This document shows, in pieces, positions 1-7,463 of a stretch of 10,401 nucleotides of DNA. How positions within the stretch are numbered: position 1 is the stretch's first letter; every line of letters begins with the position of its first letter. The position numbers and the translations under genes are program-made. Source of the stretch: Larix sibirica (lineage: Eukaryota; Streptophyta; Pinopsida; Pinales; Pinaceae); contig NWUY0300068300.1 in the NCBI GenBank assembly GCA_004151065.3, forward strand, positions 1 through 10,401. Reading direction: 5' to 3'. The notes beneath the pieces were generated by a model. That model was not told the origin of the DNA. It ran no database searches and worked only from the letters and a program-made list of their open reading frames with translations.

Positions 1-320
1 TTGATGAACTTAACATTATTTTTTTTATGGGTTGAGTGGATATGTCTTTGTAATATGAGATCGTTACAAACTTTTCTCTTTTCCTACTAGTATCCTTCAC
101 TGCCTGTACTTATGTTTTTGTTCCTTCTAATTTTCCTCTTTTCCTACTAATGTTCATTTTTACCCTTGAAGGAGCAAATGCTAGTTTATATCATTAAAAT
201 ATTTACATTAAGAGAATTCATTAGGCATCTATACCATGAAAGTTTATGCAATTTCACTCAATTATTGCGAACTTTTAAGACCTCACCCTTTCCCTTACAC
301 CTAAGCGGATCTCAAACACC
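1..320. other. Upstream AT-rich DNA without a gene
   Basis: No convincing coding sequence is visible. An open frame at 166-450 on plus is phenylalanine- and leucine-rich, of low complexity and crosses the presumed promoter, so it is treated as chance. A short direct echo, tttcctcttttcctacta, occurs near 75-90 and 131-148. Nothing else stands out. Confidence 0.6.
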
Positions 321-475
321 AATTAAATTATATTTTGGTGGCAGCGACAGAGTCTCTCCTTCTTTTCATTTCTTTTATTTTTATTTTTTTCTCTGTGACG
401 TCTTTTTAACATATTCACCTTCCCAGTCAATACTCCGCACCTCACGGTGAATACCAGAGCAACAGTAGCAGTGAT
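321..475 (+). promoter_or_regulatory. Putative core promoter of the SEC24-like gene
   Basis: Directly visible: an AT-rich TATA-like stretch (aattaaattatatttt) at about 321-336, then a long pyrimidine-rich patch (about 353-394), typical of plant promoters and leader starts. A TGACGTC element follows at 396-402, containing the palindrome GACGTC. TGACGT cores are bound by plant bZIP factors, including those of the unfolded-protein response. Since SEC24 acts in ER export, such control would make sense, but this is inference from one short motif. The transcription start is not determined; a position between about 360 and 480 is plausible. Short motifs occur by chance, so confidence is limited. Confidence 0.35.
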
Positions 476-733
476 GGGAGCATTTGCATGTTTCTGAACA
501 GCGTCAGATTGCTCAAATCGGCATCGTAATCACCGGATCTGTGCATAATCTGCATCTCGAAACGTAGATCTCAGGGAATTGCATTTTAAACTGGATCTTC
601 AGCTGGGTTTTCCTCTCAATTTGAACTAGGTTTATGCCAGATCTCGGTTAACCCCGTCTCCAGGATTAATTTTGCGTTTTTTCTTTGAGAATTTTCTGTT
701 ATTGTCCTGGACGAAGGATGCTTGTTATTCCAG
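476..733 (+). other. Candidate non-coding first exon (5' UTR)
   Basis: This stretch is less AT-rich than its surroundings and lies between the promoter-like region and a good splice donor (CAG|GTACCA, junction 733/734). It holds several short upstream ATGs, for example at 474-476, which opens only seven codons. It is not protein coding in any long frame. The exon start is approximate because the transcription start is unknown. An alternative donor (CTG|GTATGC) lies at 822/823. The call rests on splice-site appearance only. Confidence 0.35.
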
Positions 734-1103
734 GTACCAAATTTCTGAACTTCGCAATACAATTTATACTTTTGGGTTCTCCTAGGGTTTGATTTGGTCT
801 TAGGTTCGATTCCGACAGCCTGGTATGCTGAATTAAATTATACTAATAGCCTATAGAACAAGACACGTGCTGTAGTTTAGTGAAATTGAGTATGAGATGG
901 ATATATCTTGGTGGATTTGCTGTATGGTTTTCCTAGTTTCGTTTTGTTTGGTACAGCCGGTTTTGCTAAACTAAACTTGTGTATTAAATATGCATATCCA
1001 CTGCAGCATCAATGAAATTTGGTGAAACATATATGCGAATCATCCGAATCATCCAGTCGGCTAATCAATGATCTTTATTTGGTGTTCAATCCGTGTATTG
1101 CAG
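734..1103 (+). other. Candidate 5' UTR intron 1
   Basis: It begins with GTACCA and ends with gtgtattgcag before the G at 1104. A CTAAT branch-point-like motif lies at 1061-1065, about 38 nt before the acceptor, which is a normal distance in plants. The interior is T-rich. Introns in the 5' leader are common in plant housekeeping genes and often raise expression. RNA evidence is lacking. Confidence 0.35.
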
Positions 1104-1190
1104 GATGTTGGAAACTCTGAGAGAAACATGATTAGAAAGAGGATTTAAAGTGGCGACGTCCGTAAATTAGTTAATAAATCACCCAAGCAG
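1104..1190 (+). other. Candidate non-coding second exon (5' UTR)
   Basis: An 87-nt stretch bounded by the acceptor gtgtattgcag and by a strong donor, CAG|GTAACT at 1190/1191. It has stop codons in all forward frames and so would be untranslated leader. The following intron most likely ends at 1376 (aatttaagcag), just before the coding ATG. That acceptor lacks a clear pyrimidine tract. Acceptors at 1244 or 1254 have better context but would leave introns of only 54-64 nt, short for a plant. Acceptors at 1344 or 1352 are further options. Confidence 0.3.
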
Positions 1191-1279
1191 GTAACTTAAT
1201 ATATCTGCATTCCAGCAAAGATTTTTTAATTTGAATTTTTCCAGTTTATTGTAGCTGAATTTTATTAGACAATAAAGAA

Positions 1280-1372
1280 ATGGGGCTCCCGATCTTAACA
1301 TGCAGAGATCGCATTGGCAGTGGCGTGTCGAATCTTCGCAATAAGGAATTTAGGTTGAGGGGGACAATTTAA
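1280..1372 (+). other. Upstream ORF, 30 codons, in frame with SEC24-like start
   Basis: ATG at 1280 opens 30 codons and stops with TAA at 1370-1372, 12 nt before the SEC24-like ATG at 1385. It lies in the same frame, so only this TAA separates the two. The peptide has no recognised domain and several arginines. It would be in the mature mRNA only if the leader intron is retained or ends before 1280. With the acceptor at 1376 it is intronic and irrelevant. If exonic, it could dampen SEC24 translation. Confidence 0.3.
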
Positions 1373-1384
1373 GCAGGCAATAAA

Positions 1385-2317
1385 ATGTCTTCTCAAGTAC
1401 CTCCAAACGAGCGGTCCCCTGTCCCGGGGAGCGGTTATCCTCCAGCAGGGAATAATTCGACGGGTTACAACGCACAGCGGCCATTTACACCTATGCCTAC
1501 AGATTCTGCAGGATCTTTAGGAGGTAACATGCAAAATCTTCATATAGGTAGGCCTCCGCCTCCTTGGGCAGGAGCACAAACCCCAAGGCCAGGTCCAGGA
1601 CCGCAGGTTATGCAGAATTCCGGCCCTTCTCCATTCACACCAGCTGGTAGTCGTCCCATGGGCATGCCTTTCTCAGCTCCAGTTCGTGCACCACAACAAG
1701 CGGCTCCACCATCTGGTATGCCGGCTTCTGGTCCTTCGTCGTTTAGCAATGCAGCAAGGCCTGGTTCTCTTTTTCGTCCAGCACCCGGGCCTGCAGGACC
1801 GCCTTTTGGTGGTCCACCACCTAATTTGGCACCAAACAGTAACATGGGAAGGCCCGTATCTGCCCCTTTTCCACAACCATCAAATGCTCCTGCCAGACCA
1901 CCTGCAGTGTTGTCATCAACTGCACCGGGACAATTGCAGGATGGGTTGAGGCCCCATTTTGGCCCTGGAAGGAATCTGAACACATCTGCTGAAGTGAACA
2001 ATGGATCTTCATCTTTTAATCAAGGAACTCCTGCTACACGTCATCCTTTCACTCAGGGACCCAATGCCATGAATCCACCAGTTGGCCCACCATCTGTTAA
2101 TATTAGAAGTTCTGGGACAATGCCTCCTTTCTCAGCAGGCACAATGCCAGTTGCCCAAGTACCCCCATCAGGAGTTCCACCACCCCCATTTCCTCCCGCA
2201 AGCTTCCCCCAATCATCAGATCCTCATAGTGGACCTCCCTTGACATCTTCTTTATATGGAACTCAGATGTGGCGGCCTTCATCTCAGCAGCCTAATTATT
2301 CAGACAACTATGGAAAT
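1385..2317 (+). CDS. SEC24-like COPII coat protein, first coding exon (partial gene)
   Basis: This exon encodes 311 residues of the N-terminus of a SEC24 family protein, the COPII inner-coat subunit that pairs with SEC23 and binds cargo sorting signals on ER exit membranes. It is low-complexity and disordered: 72 of 311 residues are proline, with many Gly, Ser, Gln and Asn. The telling segment is residues 48-60 (NMQNLHIGRPPPP). From memory it closely matches the NMQNLNINRPPPP segment of Arabidopsis SEC24C/SEC24D-type (CEF) proteins, and it follows a similar Ser-Leu lead-in. The start ATG has A at -3 and is the first in a frame closed just upstream by TAA at 1370. The exon ends in phase 0 at AAT|GTAAGTA; reading past it gives non-proline-rich sequence and a stop at 2420-2422. 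Zinc finger, trunk, beta-sandwich, helical and gelsolin domains (roughly 700 or more further residues) are absent and must be downstream. No frameshift or stop interrupts the exon, which favours a working gene. A truncated gene fragment cannot be excluded. Confidence 0.85.
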
Positions 2318-2323
2318 GTAAGT
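2318..2323 (+). other. 5' splice donor of first coding intron
   Basis: GTAAGT follows GGAAAT and matches the plant U1 consensus across the whole intron side. It falls exactly where the proline-rich coding character stops, and the phase is 0. No acceptor followed by recognisable SEC24 sequence was found up to position 10401. Confidence 0.8.
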
Positions 2324-3677
2324 ACATGGGCACCTTTTGACATTCTGTTATATATAATCACAGTGGAAGGGCTTGTTATGCATGGCTGGGTGATAATTTC
2401 ATTAGAAAATTCAAAAAAATGAATTGGTTACTTTTGTTGAGCATTTCATTTATGAGCAATGGAAAGGCAGAGAGATTTTGAAATTCTACCTAGGTTTAAG
2501 AAGGTTTCCACAGCAAACAACGGAAATAATTCTGCATATCTAACATTTTAAGAATTAGCTGTTCAGATTTGATTGTTAGACATATGAAATTGGGCTTACA
2601 GTGTAGATGAAAGCTTTTATTTACCTGCCATTAGCTTTTTATTTTTCTAAGGAAAATCTCTCAGGGATGTTTCCCCACATTTGTGGATGGCATCCCTAGT
2701 AAACTCGTAGGTGTAACTAGTGTGCCTAACCCAAGAGGATTCCAACCAGGCACTTGCTGGAATGGAACTAGCCAAATTCCTTGCAACATGGATAACAATC
2801 AGTTGAGCAAACCCCTTGGGCTATTTGCCTTCCATTGTCTATGTTATGTTGCCTGTTTTTGTTTCAAAATCTGTCATTGCTGACACATCTCTGATTTTTG
2901 TTGGTATTCTAGCATCTGTTTATTGACCCAACTGTCTTTATCTTCATGTCTTACCAATCTGTTATTGCTGACATGTCATTGATTTTTGTTGTTATTCAAT
3001 CATCTGTTTAAAGACCCAACTGTCTGCTTCTCTTCCATTGTCTTGTATTTACTATTTTTTGCGACTATGTTCGAAACTCCACACTTGTGTAGTATGCACT
3101 TCTTTATAACCTATTTCTCATTTTGATTTTTAAGATTGTTTTTCTTTCAAGTGATCTTTCTGGTTGTTGAATTATTTATGTTTCAAATACATTCTCACTA
3201 AATGTTGAATAGTAGGCTGCTTAAACTGTATGGATGTTGCCCTATAAATATGTTTGACTTGATTTTTTCTTATATTCACAATTATGCCTTATCAATTTTT
3301 GTTTGTATTCTTTATTCTTTCTTAGTTTATGAACAGGTCAATTGTTGTCCTCTTATTATAGGTTGTTTATAACTTTATTCACCTTTTGAATCAGTTGTAA
3401 TTTTGATACAGCAAATTGAAATGCATGGGAAACAAATATAATATGTGTATCCAGGGGTACGAATAGATAAGAATTTGCAAAAATTAAATGCAGCATAGAT
3501 ACCACTCATGATGTGCTTCTTTGTGAAGGCTTTGATTGTCTATTCTTTATTTCTTCATTTTTTTTATAATCTGGGAATGCTTCCAACTAACTTAACAGAA
3601 AGCATGCACTTCCCCTTTATGGGAATATTGCAAATGAAATGTACCCTGCTTACAACTCTCTAAAGTGTCCCTTGGCT
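2324..3677. other. AT-rich intron interior, no gene
   Basis: This stretch is T-rich on plus, as expected for plant intron sequence, with poly-T runs such as that near 3558-3566. It contains an open frame at 2683-2883 (66 codons). Its first half (to about 2820) has a more even base composition than its surroundings, but the encoded sequence matches no SEC24 part or other family I know. It may be a fragment of an unidentified repeat. Apart from the 88-bp-period duplication nothing else is supported. Confidence 0.6.
2868..3025. repeat. Direct duplication, two 70-bp units, period 88 bp
   Basis: Units at 2868-2937 and 2956-3025 match at 60 of 70 positions. Both start with aatctgt and end with acccaactgtct. 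The phrase ttccattgtct also occurs on both flanks (2830-2840 and about 3033-3043), so the original unit may have been longer. The divergence points to an old tandem duplication inside the intron. No coding potential is shared. Confidence 0.75.
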
Positions 3678-3773
3678 AAGGGCTATGATGGGGGGGTCTA
3701 CTCCAATCAATTCACAGTTAAGGGCCATGATGGGGGGCTCTACTCTACCCAATTCGCAGTGAAGGGCTGCGAG
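3678..3773. repeat. Short tandem repeat, 42-bp period, about 2.3 copies
   Basis: Units at 3678-3719 and 3720-3761 match at 35 of 42 positions, and a third partial unit (aagggctgcg) begins at 3762. Each full unit has a G-run after atgat. It lies just beyond the gag remnant. It could belong to the 3' side of that element or be an independent minisatellite. Confidence 0.75.
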
Positions 3774-3868
3774 TTTTAGGTTTGTTTTCTCCAATGGTCG
3801 CTTTGGCATGGGTGTTTCAAGTTTGATAAAGTAGACTATGACATCTTTAGTGGTACGAGGATCTTGGT

Positions 3869-4126
3869 TTATAAAGTCTCTTTGTTTTCATGATGTGTTT
3901 CATTGACAAAAAGTTGAAGCAGGTGGTTGTTCGAAAGTTTAGCCATGGATACATGTAGAGCCTTATGCCACTTGCGAATAAAGGTTGAGTTGGTTTCCTT
4001 GTTTGCTTGTTTAATGCTGAATAAGGTGACTAGGCTTGATTTATCTTGTTTAGGTATTTTGAAATGTTGGATGAATTGCTCAACAAAGTTTTGAAGGTTG
4101 TAGACAGAGCCTTGGATGGAGTACAA
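3869..4126 (-). pseudogene. Gag core fragment (retrotransposon gag family)
   Basis: Eighty-five codons in one open frame show the usual plant gag-core spacing: a segment NLQNFVEQFIQHF, then a linker, then KQANKETNSTFIRKWHKAL, then LLQLFVNET. In plant Ty3/gypsy gag proteins the pattern is W/F-x-x-L-x-x-x-F followed by a polar stretch, N-E-S-F-x-x-(Y/F)-x-x-R/K-W-x-x-L, and an L/M-x-x-x-F-V/M segment. Gag packages the element's RNA in cytoplasmic particles. Upstream stops (around 4130-4140) and loss of frame downstream show that this is a remnant. Confidence 0.65.
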
Positions 4127-4256
4127 CTAGTGAAGATCATCCCTAGTCATGGAATGTAGGGAGACTCAAGAGTTTTAGGACCATGTTGTTGTAATGGAAG
4201 AACTCAACATAGGTAATTGAAAAGGATTCAATGTGATGCTTGGGTTTTCACTATGA

Positions 4257-5177
4257 TCATGATGAATTTAGGTAGTTTTGGAGGGAGAAATTGTTGTTGC
4301 ATTTTGTGTGGTGAAGGGGTTTTTTGATCACTCTTGTTTTGACTTCCATTGTTTTGGTTTTGCTTTGGAAAGTTGTCAAAAGGGTGGTTGTTGTTTGGAG
4401 GTGGTGGCTTGTAATTGCCACTTGAGTTGAAGGTTGAGGGCCCATGTTGTAGCTATATGGAGGGGCAACATTGAACACATTTACACTTGGATGGTGATTC
4501 CAACATTATTGGGAGTTTGTGTTTTGAGGTTTTCATAGTTGTGATGTAATCTTGGATGAAAGGTTGTGTGTTTGTTGGAATGAATTGAGGTTTGAGGTGG
4601 CATGTTGAAAGTGGGTTTAGATTGTACTTGTGTCATGAAGTTGTCATTTCCTTGGCTCATGTCTGGAAAGTTTTGGGGGCCCATTTGGTTGTGTGTTGGT
4701 TGGAATGGATCGAGGTTTGAGGTGGCATGTTGAAAGTGGGATTAGATTGTACTTGTGTCATGAAGTTGACATTTCCTTGGCTCATGTTTGGAAAGTTTTG
4801 GGGGCCCATTTGGTTGGCCCAACCAAGTTGGTTTTGAGTGACTGAGTTGGGATGAGGAACTTGTGGAGGTGCAAATTGTGTAAATGTTTGTGGGAATCAT
4901 TGTGGGAGCCTGGAGCTCCTAAAGTTCAAGGAACAAAAAATTTGGTCATTGGGAAGGCAGAGGGTTGGATCCAAGTCTCATTTGGACGATGGCTAGACAC
5001 AGAGAGGGAAACTTGAGTTTTAGGTTGAGGCAAAGTAGGTTGGGCACCACTACTTTCCTTCTTGTGTTTTGGCAAGTTAGAGGACTGGGTCGAGTGGGTG
5101 GGAACGCTGGGAAGGGGTAAAGGTAGCGACCTTTGAGGAAGAGGTTGGGAACAACTTTGTAATTGGATAATGGCCAT
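4257..5177 (-). pseudogene. Pro/Gln/Asn-rich gag N-terminal region, frame-broken
   Basis: Three open pieces on minus (5177-4926, 4684-4481, 4478-4257) have the same character: short-chain, rich in Pro, Gln, Asn, Thr, His and Ser, with repeated Met-Gly-Pro-Gln starts. The ATGGGCCC start occurs at the head of each 125-bp unit and, less well preserved, near 4445. Such variable low-complexity regions precede the gag core in many plant Tat-lineage elements. No enzyme motif is present. The pieces are in different frames, so this is not a working gene. Assignment is by position and composition, not by a domain. Confidence 0.45.
4562..4811. repeat. Perfectly adjacent 125-bp tandem duplication
   Basis: Unit 1 (4562-4686) and unit 2 (4687-4811) differ at 6 of 125 positions (about 95% identity). 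The period is not a multiple of three, so the duplication shifts the minus-strand gag frame: after unit 2 the same DNA is read in another frame. The high identity suggests it formed later than the insertion itself, or that conversion kept the copies alike. Confidence 0.9.
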
Positions 5178-5457
5178 TGGTTTGGGTTAAGGTGCTACTC
5201 TTGGATTATGAGGGACATAAGTGGCAAGTCAAGGAGTAGGGTGAGACTGCTCCAAGCTTTGAGGTTGGAATTTGGTAGGAGGTTGGTATGAGTGTTGGAC
5301 ATGAGGACCTTGAGAAAATTTTAGGCCCTAGAAAACCTTAGGTTAGACCCCTTGAAGTCATGATGAACGTCGAACATTGGGGCTAACATGAGCAATGACA
5401 TAACCAACGATGTCTACATTGCTAACTTGTAGTGTTTCGGTTGTGGAAAGGTAAGAG

Positions 5458-5626
5458 CTAGGAGAAGGAACTATGAGAAGTAGCTTTGGGCAAGGTTGAG
5501 GAGGTGGAAGAGAAACCTTTCCACTTGGAAGCAAAGGTAGGAGGGAAGGAACCTTTCGTATGAGGAAATGTAAAGGTCAAAAGGTAAGGGAAACCCTTTA
5601 CTGATGAAAGGGAAGGGTTTAGGAAC
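5458..5626 (-). pseudogene. Leader / extreme 5' gag region of the Ty3/gypsy remnant
   Basis: This stretch lies just inside the primer-binding site, where an element's untranslated leader and gag start belong. Two overlapping minus frames (5688-5458 and 5701-5471) are open and rich in Phe, Pro, Ser and Leu. They run through the primer site itself, which argues that the frames are incidental. No start codon can be chosen with confidence. Confidence 0.3.
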
Positions 5627-5644
5627 TCCCCAGTGGAGCTGCCA
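5627..5644 (-). other. Probable tRNA primer-binding site of the retroelement
   Basis: On minus this reads TGGCAGCTCCACTGGGGA. It begins with TGG, as sites pairing with a tRNA CCA end must. It matches 16 of 18 positions of TGGCGACTCCACTGGGGA, a primer site I recall from plant Tat/Ogre Ty3/gypsy elements; the two mismatches are an adjacent GA/AG swap. The sequence just outside it (acattacatt on minus) would be the 5' LTR end. Confidence 0.55.
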
Positions 5645-5647
5645 AAA

Positions 5648-6305
5648 TGTAATGTGATAGTTAGATTGAGGTACCGCACTACCACCAAAAGGAAGTCCCA
5701 TAATATGCTTGTTGGAACTTGTAAGGGACTTGGAGTTGCTATCTACTTTTTGAGAAGAACCTGTTAAACTAGGATGAGGTGAAAATCAAGGTAAATGTTA
5801 GGCCTTCAATGTAATTAATGGATTAGTTAAACTTGTACTTAGTGTTCTACAACTATTGTAAAGGGTTATGAGAGTTCAATTAGGTTAATTTGTAGCATGA
5901 GAAATGACTAGAGAAATTATCAAAGCAAGGAAGTAAATCTGGTTCATTTTGCCTCCTTATCTTTGGTGATCTAATTAACTACTTGTGCAAATCTAAAAGT
6001 GAAAAAGAGATAATAGTAGATGCAACCCAACTAACCATTCAACCTAATGCAAATAGTGGAAACAACAAGCATTATATTTTTGGCCCTTCTTTAGGTGTGG
6101 ATTATCTAGCCAATTTACTCTACTCTACATCAAGCTACTTGGGCATTTAGAGGAAAAGGAACAAACAACACACAATAAGGAAGTGTTAGTAATCTACTTT
6201 ACGTACCTTTGAAGTCGCTTTTATACGAGGAAATGTTGTTTCCCAATATAATGAAACAATACATAAGCAAGCATGCAATAACTAAAGATAAAACAATAAT
6301 ATGTA
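5648..6305. other. AT-rich stretch, possibly including the remnant's 5' LTR
   Basis: No gene, RNA or repeat is evident. The minus-strand 5' LTR of the Ty3/gypsy remnant should begin next to the primer site at about 5648. The window does not hold a second LTR to compare with, and I cannot see a clear TG terminus. A minus open frame at 6199-6501 overlaps the SINE-like head and looks incidental. Confidence 0.4.
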
Positions 6306-6319
6306 CGTATGTATAACCC

Positions 6320-6385
6320 CTGTGGCCTCGGCTCAGATGGTTGCTACCTTGCCCATAGGCTTGTGTTGAACCTCCCTTTGAGGTG
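6320..6385 (+). mobile_element. SINE-like tRNA-derived head (degraded)
   Basis: On plus, gcctcggctcagatggttgc (about 6324-6343) contains an A-box-like GGCTCAGATGG (6330-6340). About 22-25 nt further on, tgttgaacctcc (6364-6375) resembles a worn B box (consensus GGTTCRANNCC). The arrangement and flanking wording are typical of plant tRNA-derived SINE heads, with A box, a cytosine/thymine-rich linker and then B box. The element's tail and target duplications are not recognisable, so the 3' end is unknown. Confidence 0.4.
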
Positions 6386-7144
6386 GAGATGTTGGATGAC
6401 AAGATGCAAATTAGGGATTCAGCCAAACAACTCATTGAAACCAACCAATGCAACCAAGTATGGTTTAAGCCAAATGGAGAGGGAAGTATCAACTGTAGCA
6501 ATGCCCAAACAAGTGGAAGGTTGATGAAGACGACAAAATCCTATCAAGCCCAAGAGTGTGGGAGGTGGAATGAGAGTGCTAGATTGTGCTTGAGCCAATA
6601 GTCTAATGGAGTTTTGGCATTTGAGAAAGAGAGACTAGGGAGCTTTCACAATAAGTAGATATGGGAATTCTCGAGGGGTGTAGCCAATTGTTGCATTGGT
6701 TGCATTGACCATGGGATAGTGGGCGACTATTCTTCCTTGACAAGTCAACCCTTGGGCTTCAAGCTTGCGTATTGTGAGCATCGATTTCTATATCACAGGT
6801 AACTTTTGGAAACCACCAATCCTTTATATGGTAGGAAAGTGCGAGCGGTGGGCCATAAGCACGATATAAATTATTAAGTAGTGATCTACAATGTGTGGAA
6901 GAACCAATCAAGGGCTTGCCCTCATGGATTAGGGGCATTTGGGAACCCATGGGAAGCTCATCAACTAACCAAGACCCCAACTAGTTCAGGACGCCCAAGA
7001 GTGATCCAATTAATAAGAGAGTGGTCTAAATGGGTTGGCTGAAGTGTCCACCATAGCTAAACATACAATTAAGTGGACACAAGACCATAGTCTAGGCCTA
7101 AGTAATAGGATTCAGTGAATTTTACTGACTCATTCCCGAGTCAA
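6386..7144. other. Intron interior, no gene recognised
   Basis: Base composition is more even than further downstream, suggesting old transposon DNA. Short open frames at 6309-6524, 6383-6601 and 6759-6980 have no family resemblance and no shared architecture. I see no RNA gene or repeat in this part beyond the neighbouring SINE-like pieces. Confidence 0.5.
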
Positions 7145-7320
7145 GGTTAACCCTAACATATGAGACCCCCTTGTTTGTGGGACAAGGGACCCCCTCTGTG
7201 CAACGATTTGATTGCTAAAGTCTACAGAGGTGTACATACCCTACCCCCTGTGGATTTGAACCTATGACCTCCTAGGAGGAAACACATGTTCTTAACCATT
7301 AGGCTTATTGAGGAGATTTA
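7145..7320 (-). mobile_element. tRNA-derived SINE remnant, possibly Au-SINE-like
   Basis: On minus there is an exact RNA polymerase III B box, GGTTCAAATCC (plus 7252-7262), preceded by an A-box-like AAGCCTAATGG (plus 7296-7306). The 33-nt gap is normal for a tRNA-derived SINE head. After the B box the minus strand reads gggggtagggtatgtaca, which loosely recalls the body of plant Au-type SINEs. There is no intact tRNA: the arms cannot fold as a full cloverleaf. The far end (about 7145) is a guess, and no poly-T tail or target duplication was identified. Confidence 0.5.
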
Positions 7321-7384
7321 AGTGAAGAAAGTGTCGTAACAAGATGATATTTATTACTTTTGCATGCACATAATTCATTTCAAC

Positions 7385-7463
7385 GCAAAAATCGTTAGAT
7401 AATTTGTTAAATTAGTGATTGATTTTATTGCAAAAATATTTAGATAATTTGTTGAATTAATGA
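7385..7463. repeat. Direct repeat, two 34-bp units, 45-bp period
   Basis: Units at 7385-7418 and 7430-7463 match at 30 of 34 positions, both carrying ttagataatttgtt. It is AT-rich and non-coding. Confidence 0.7.

Larger units (their letters stand above)
3869..5644 (-). mobile_element. Decayed 5' part of a Ty3/gypsy (Tat/Ogre-like) LTR retrotransposon
   Basis: Read on the minus strand, the order fits an LTR element: a primer-binding site (5644-5627), an N-terminal gag region rich in Pro, Gln, Ser and His in several broken frames (about 5600-4257), then a gag core (4126-3869). Frameshifts and stops interrupt the coding, so it is dead. No CCHC knuckle, protease, reverse transcriptase, RNase H or integrase is visible before similarity fades near 3800; the element is 3'-truncated. 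The 5' LTR should lie beyond 5647 toward higher coordinates, but its outer edge cannot be defined. It sits antisense to the SEC24-like gene, inside its first coding intron. Lineage assignment rests on gag pattern and primer site and is tentative. Confidence 0.65.

Noticed and set aside
166-450. Plus-strand frame of 94 codons upstream of the gene
   Set aside because: Low-complexity Phe/Ser/Tyr product of pyrimidine-rich promoter DNA, with no domain and no homology that I recognise.
1540-2001. Long minus-strand open frame (153 codons), Gly/Pro/Ala-rich
   Set aside because: It is the mirror of the GC-richer, proline-coding SEC24 exon; Pro codons read backwards give Gly-rich frames. No start context or independent motif supports it.
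1673-2012. Other overlapping frames inside the SEC24 exon (plus 1686-1949, minus 1673-1876 and 1821-2012)
   Set aside because: These are out-of-frame shadows of the real exon with no recognisable product.
2318-2422. Continuation of the SEC24 frame to the stop at 2420-2422
   Set aside because: The reading passes a consensus GTAAGTA donor, after which the proline-rich character vanishes. A truncated 345-residue protein is possible only by intron retention.
6199-6501. Minus-strand frame of 100 codons with a hydrophobic stretch
   Set aside because: It crosses the SINE-like head in antisense and has no family resemblance. The membrane-like segment comes from AT-rich DNA.
7250-7320. Possible minus-strand tRNA gene
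   Set aside because: A and B boxes are present, but the acceptor and anticodon stems do not pair into a cloverleaf. A SINE remnant explains it better.
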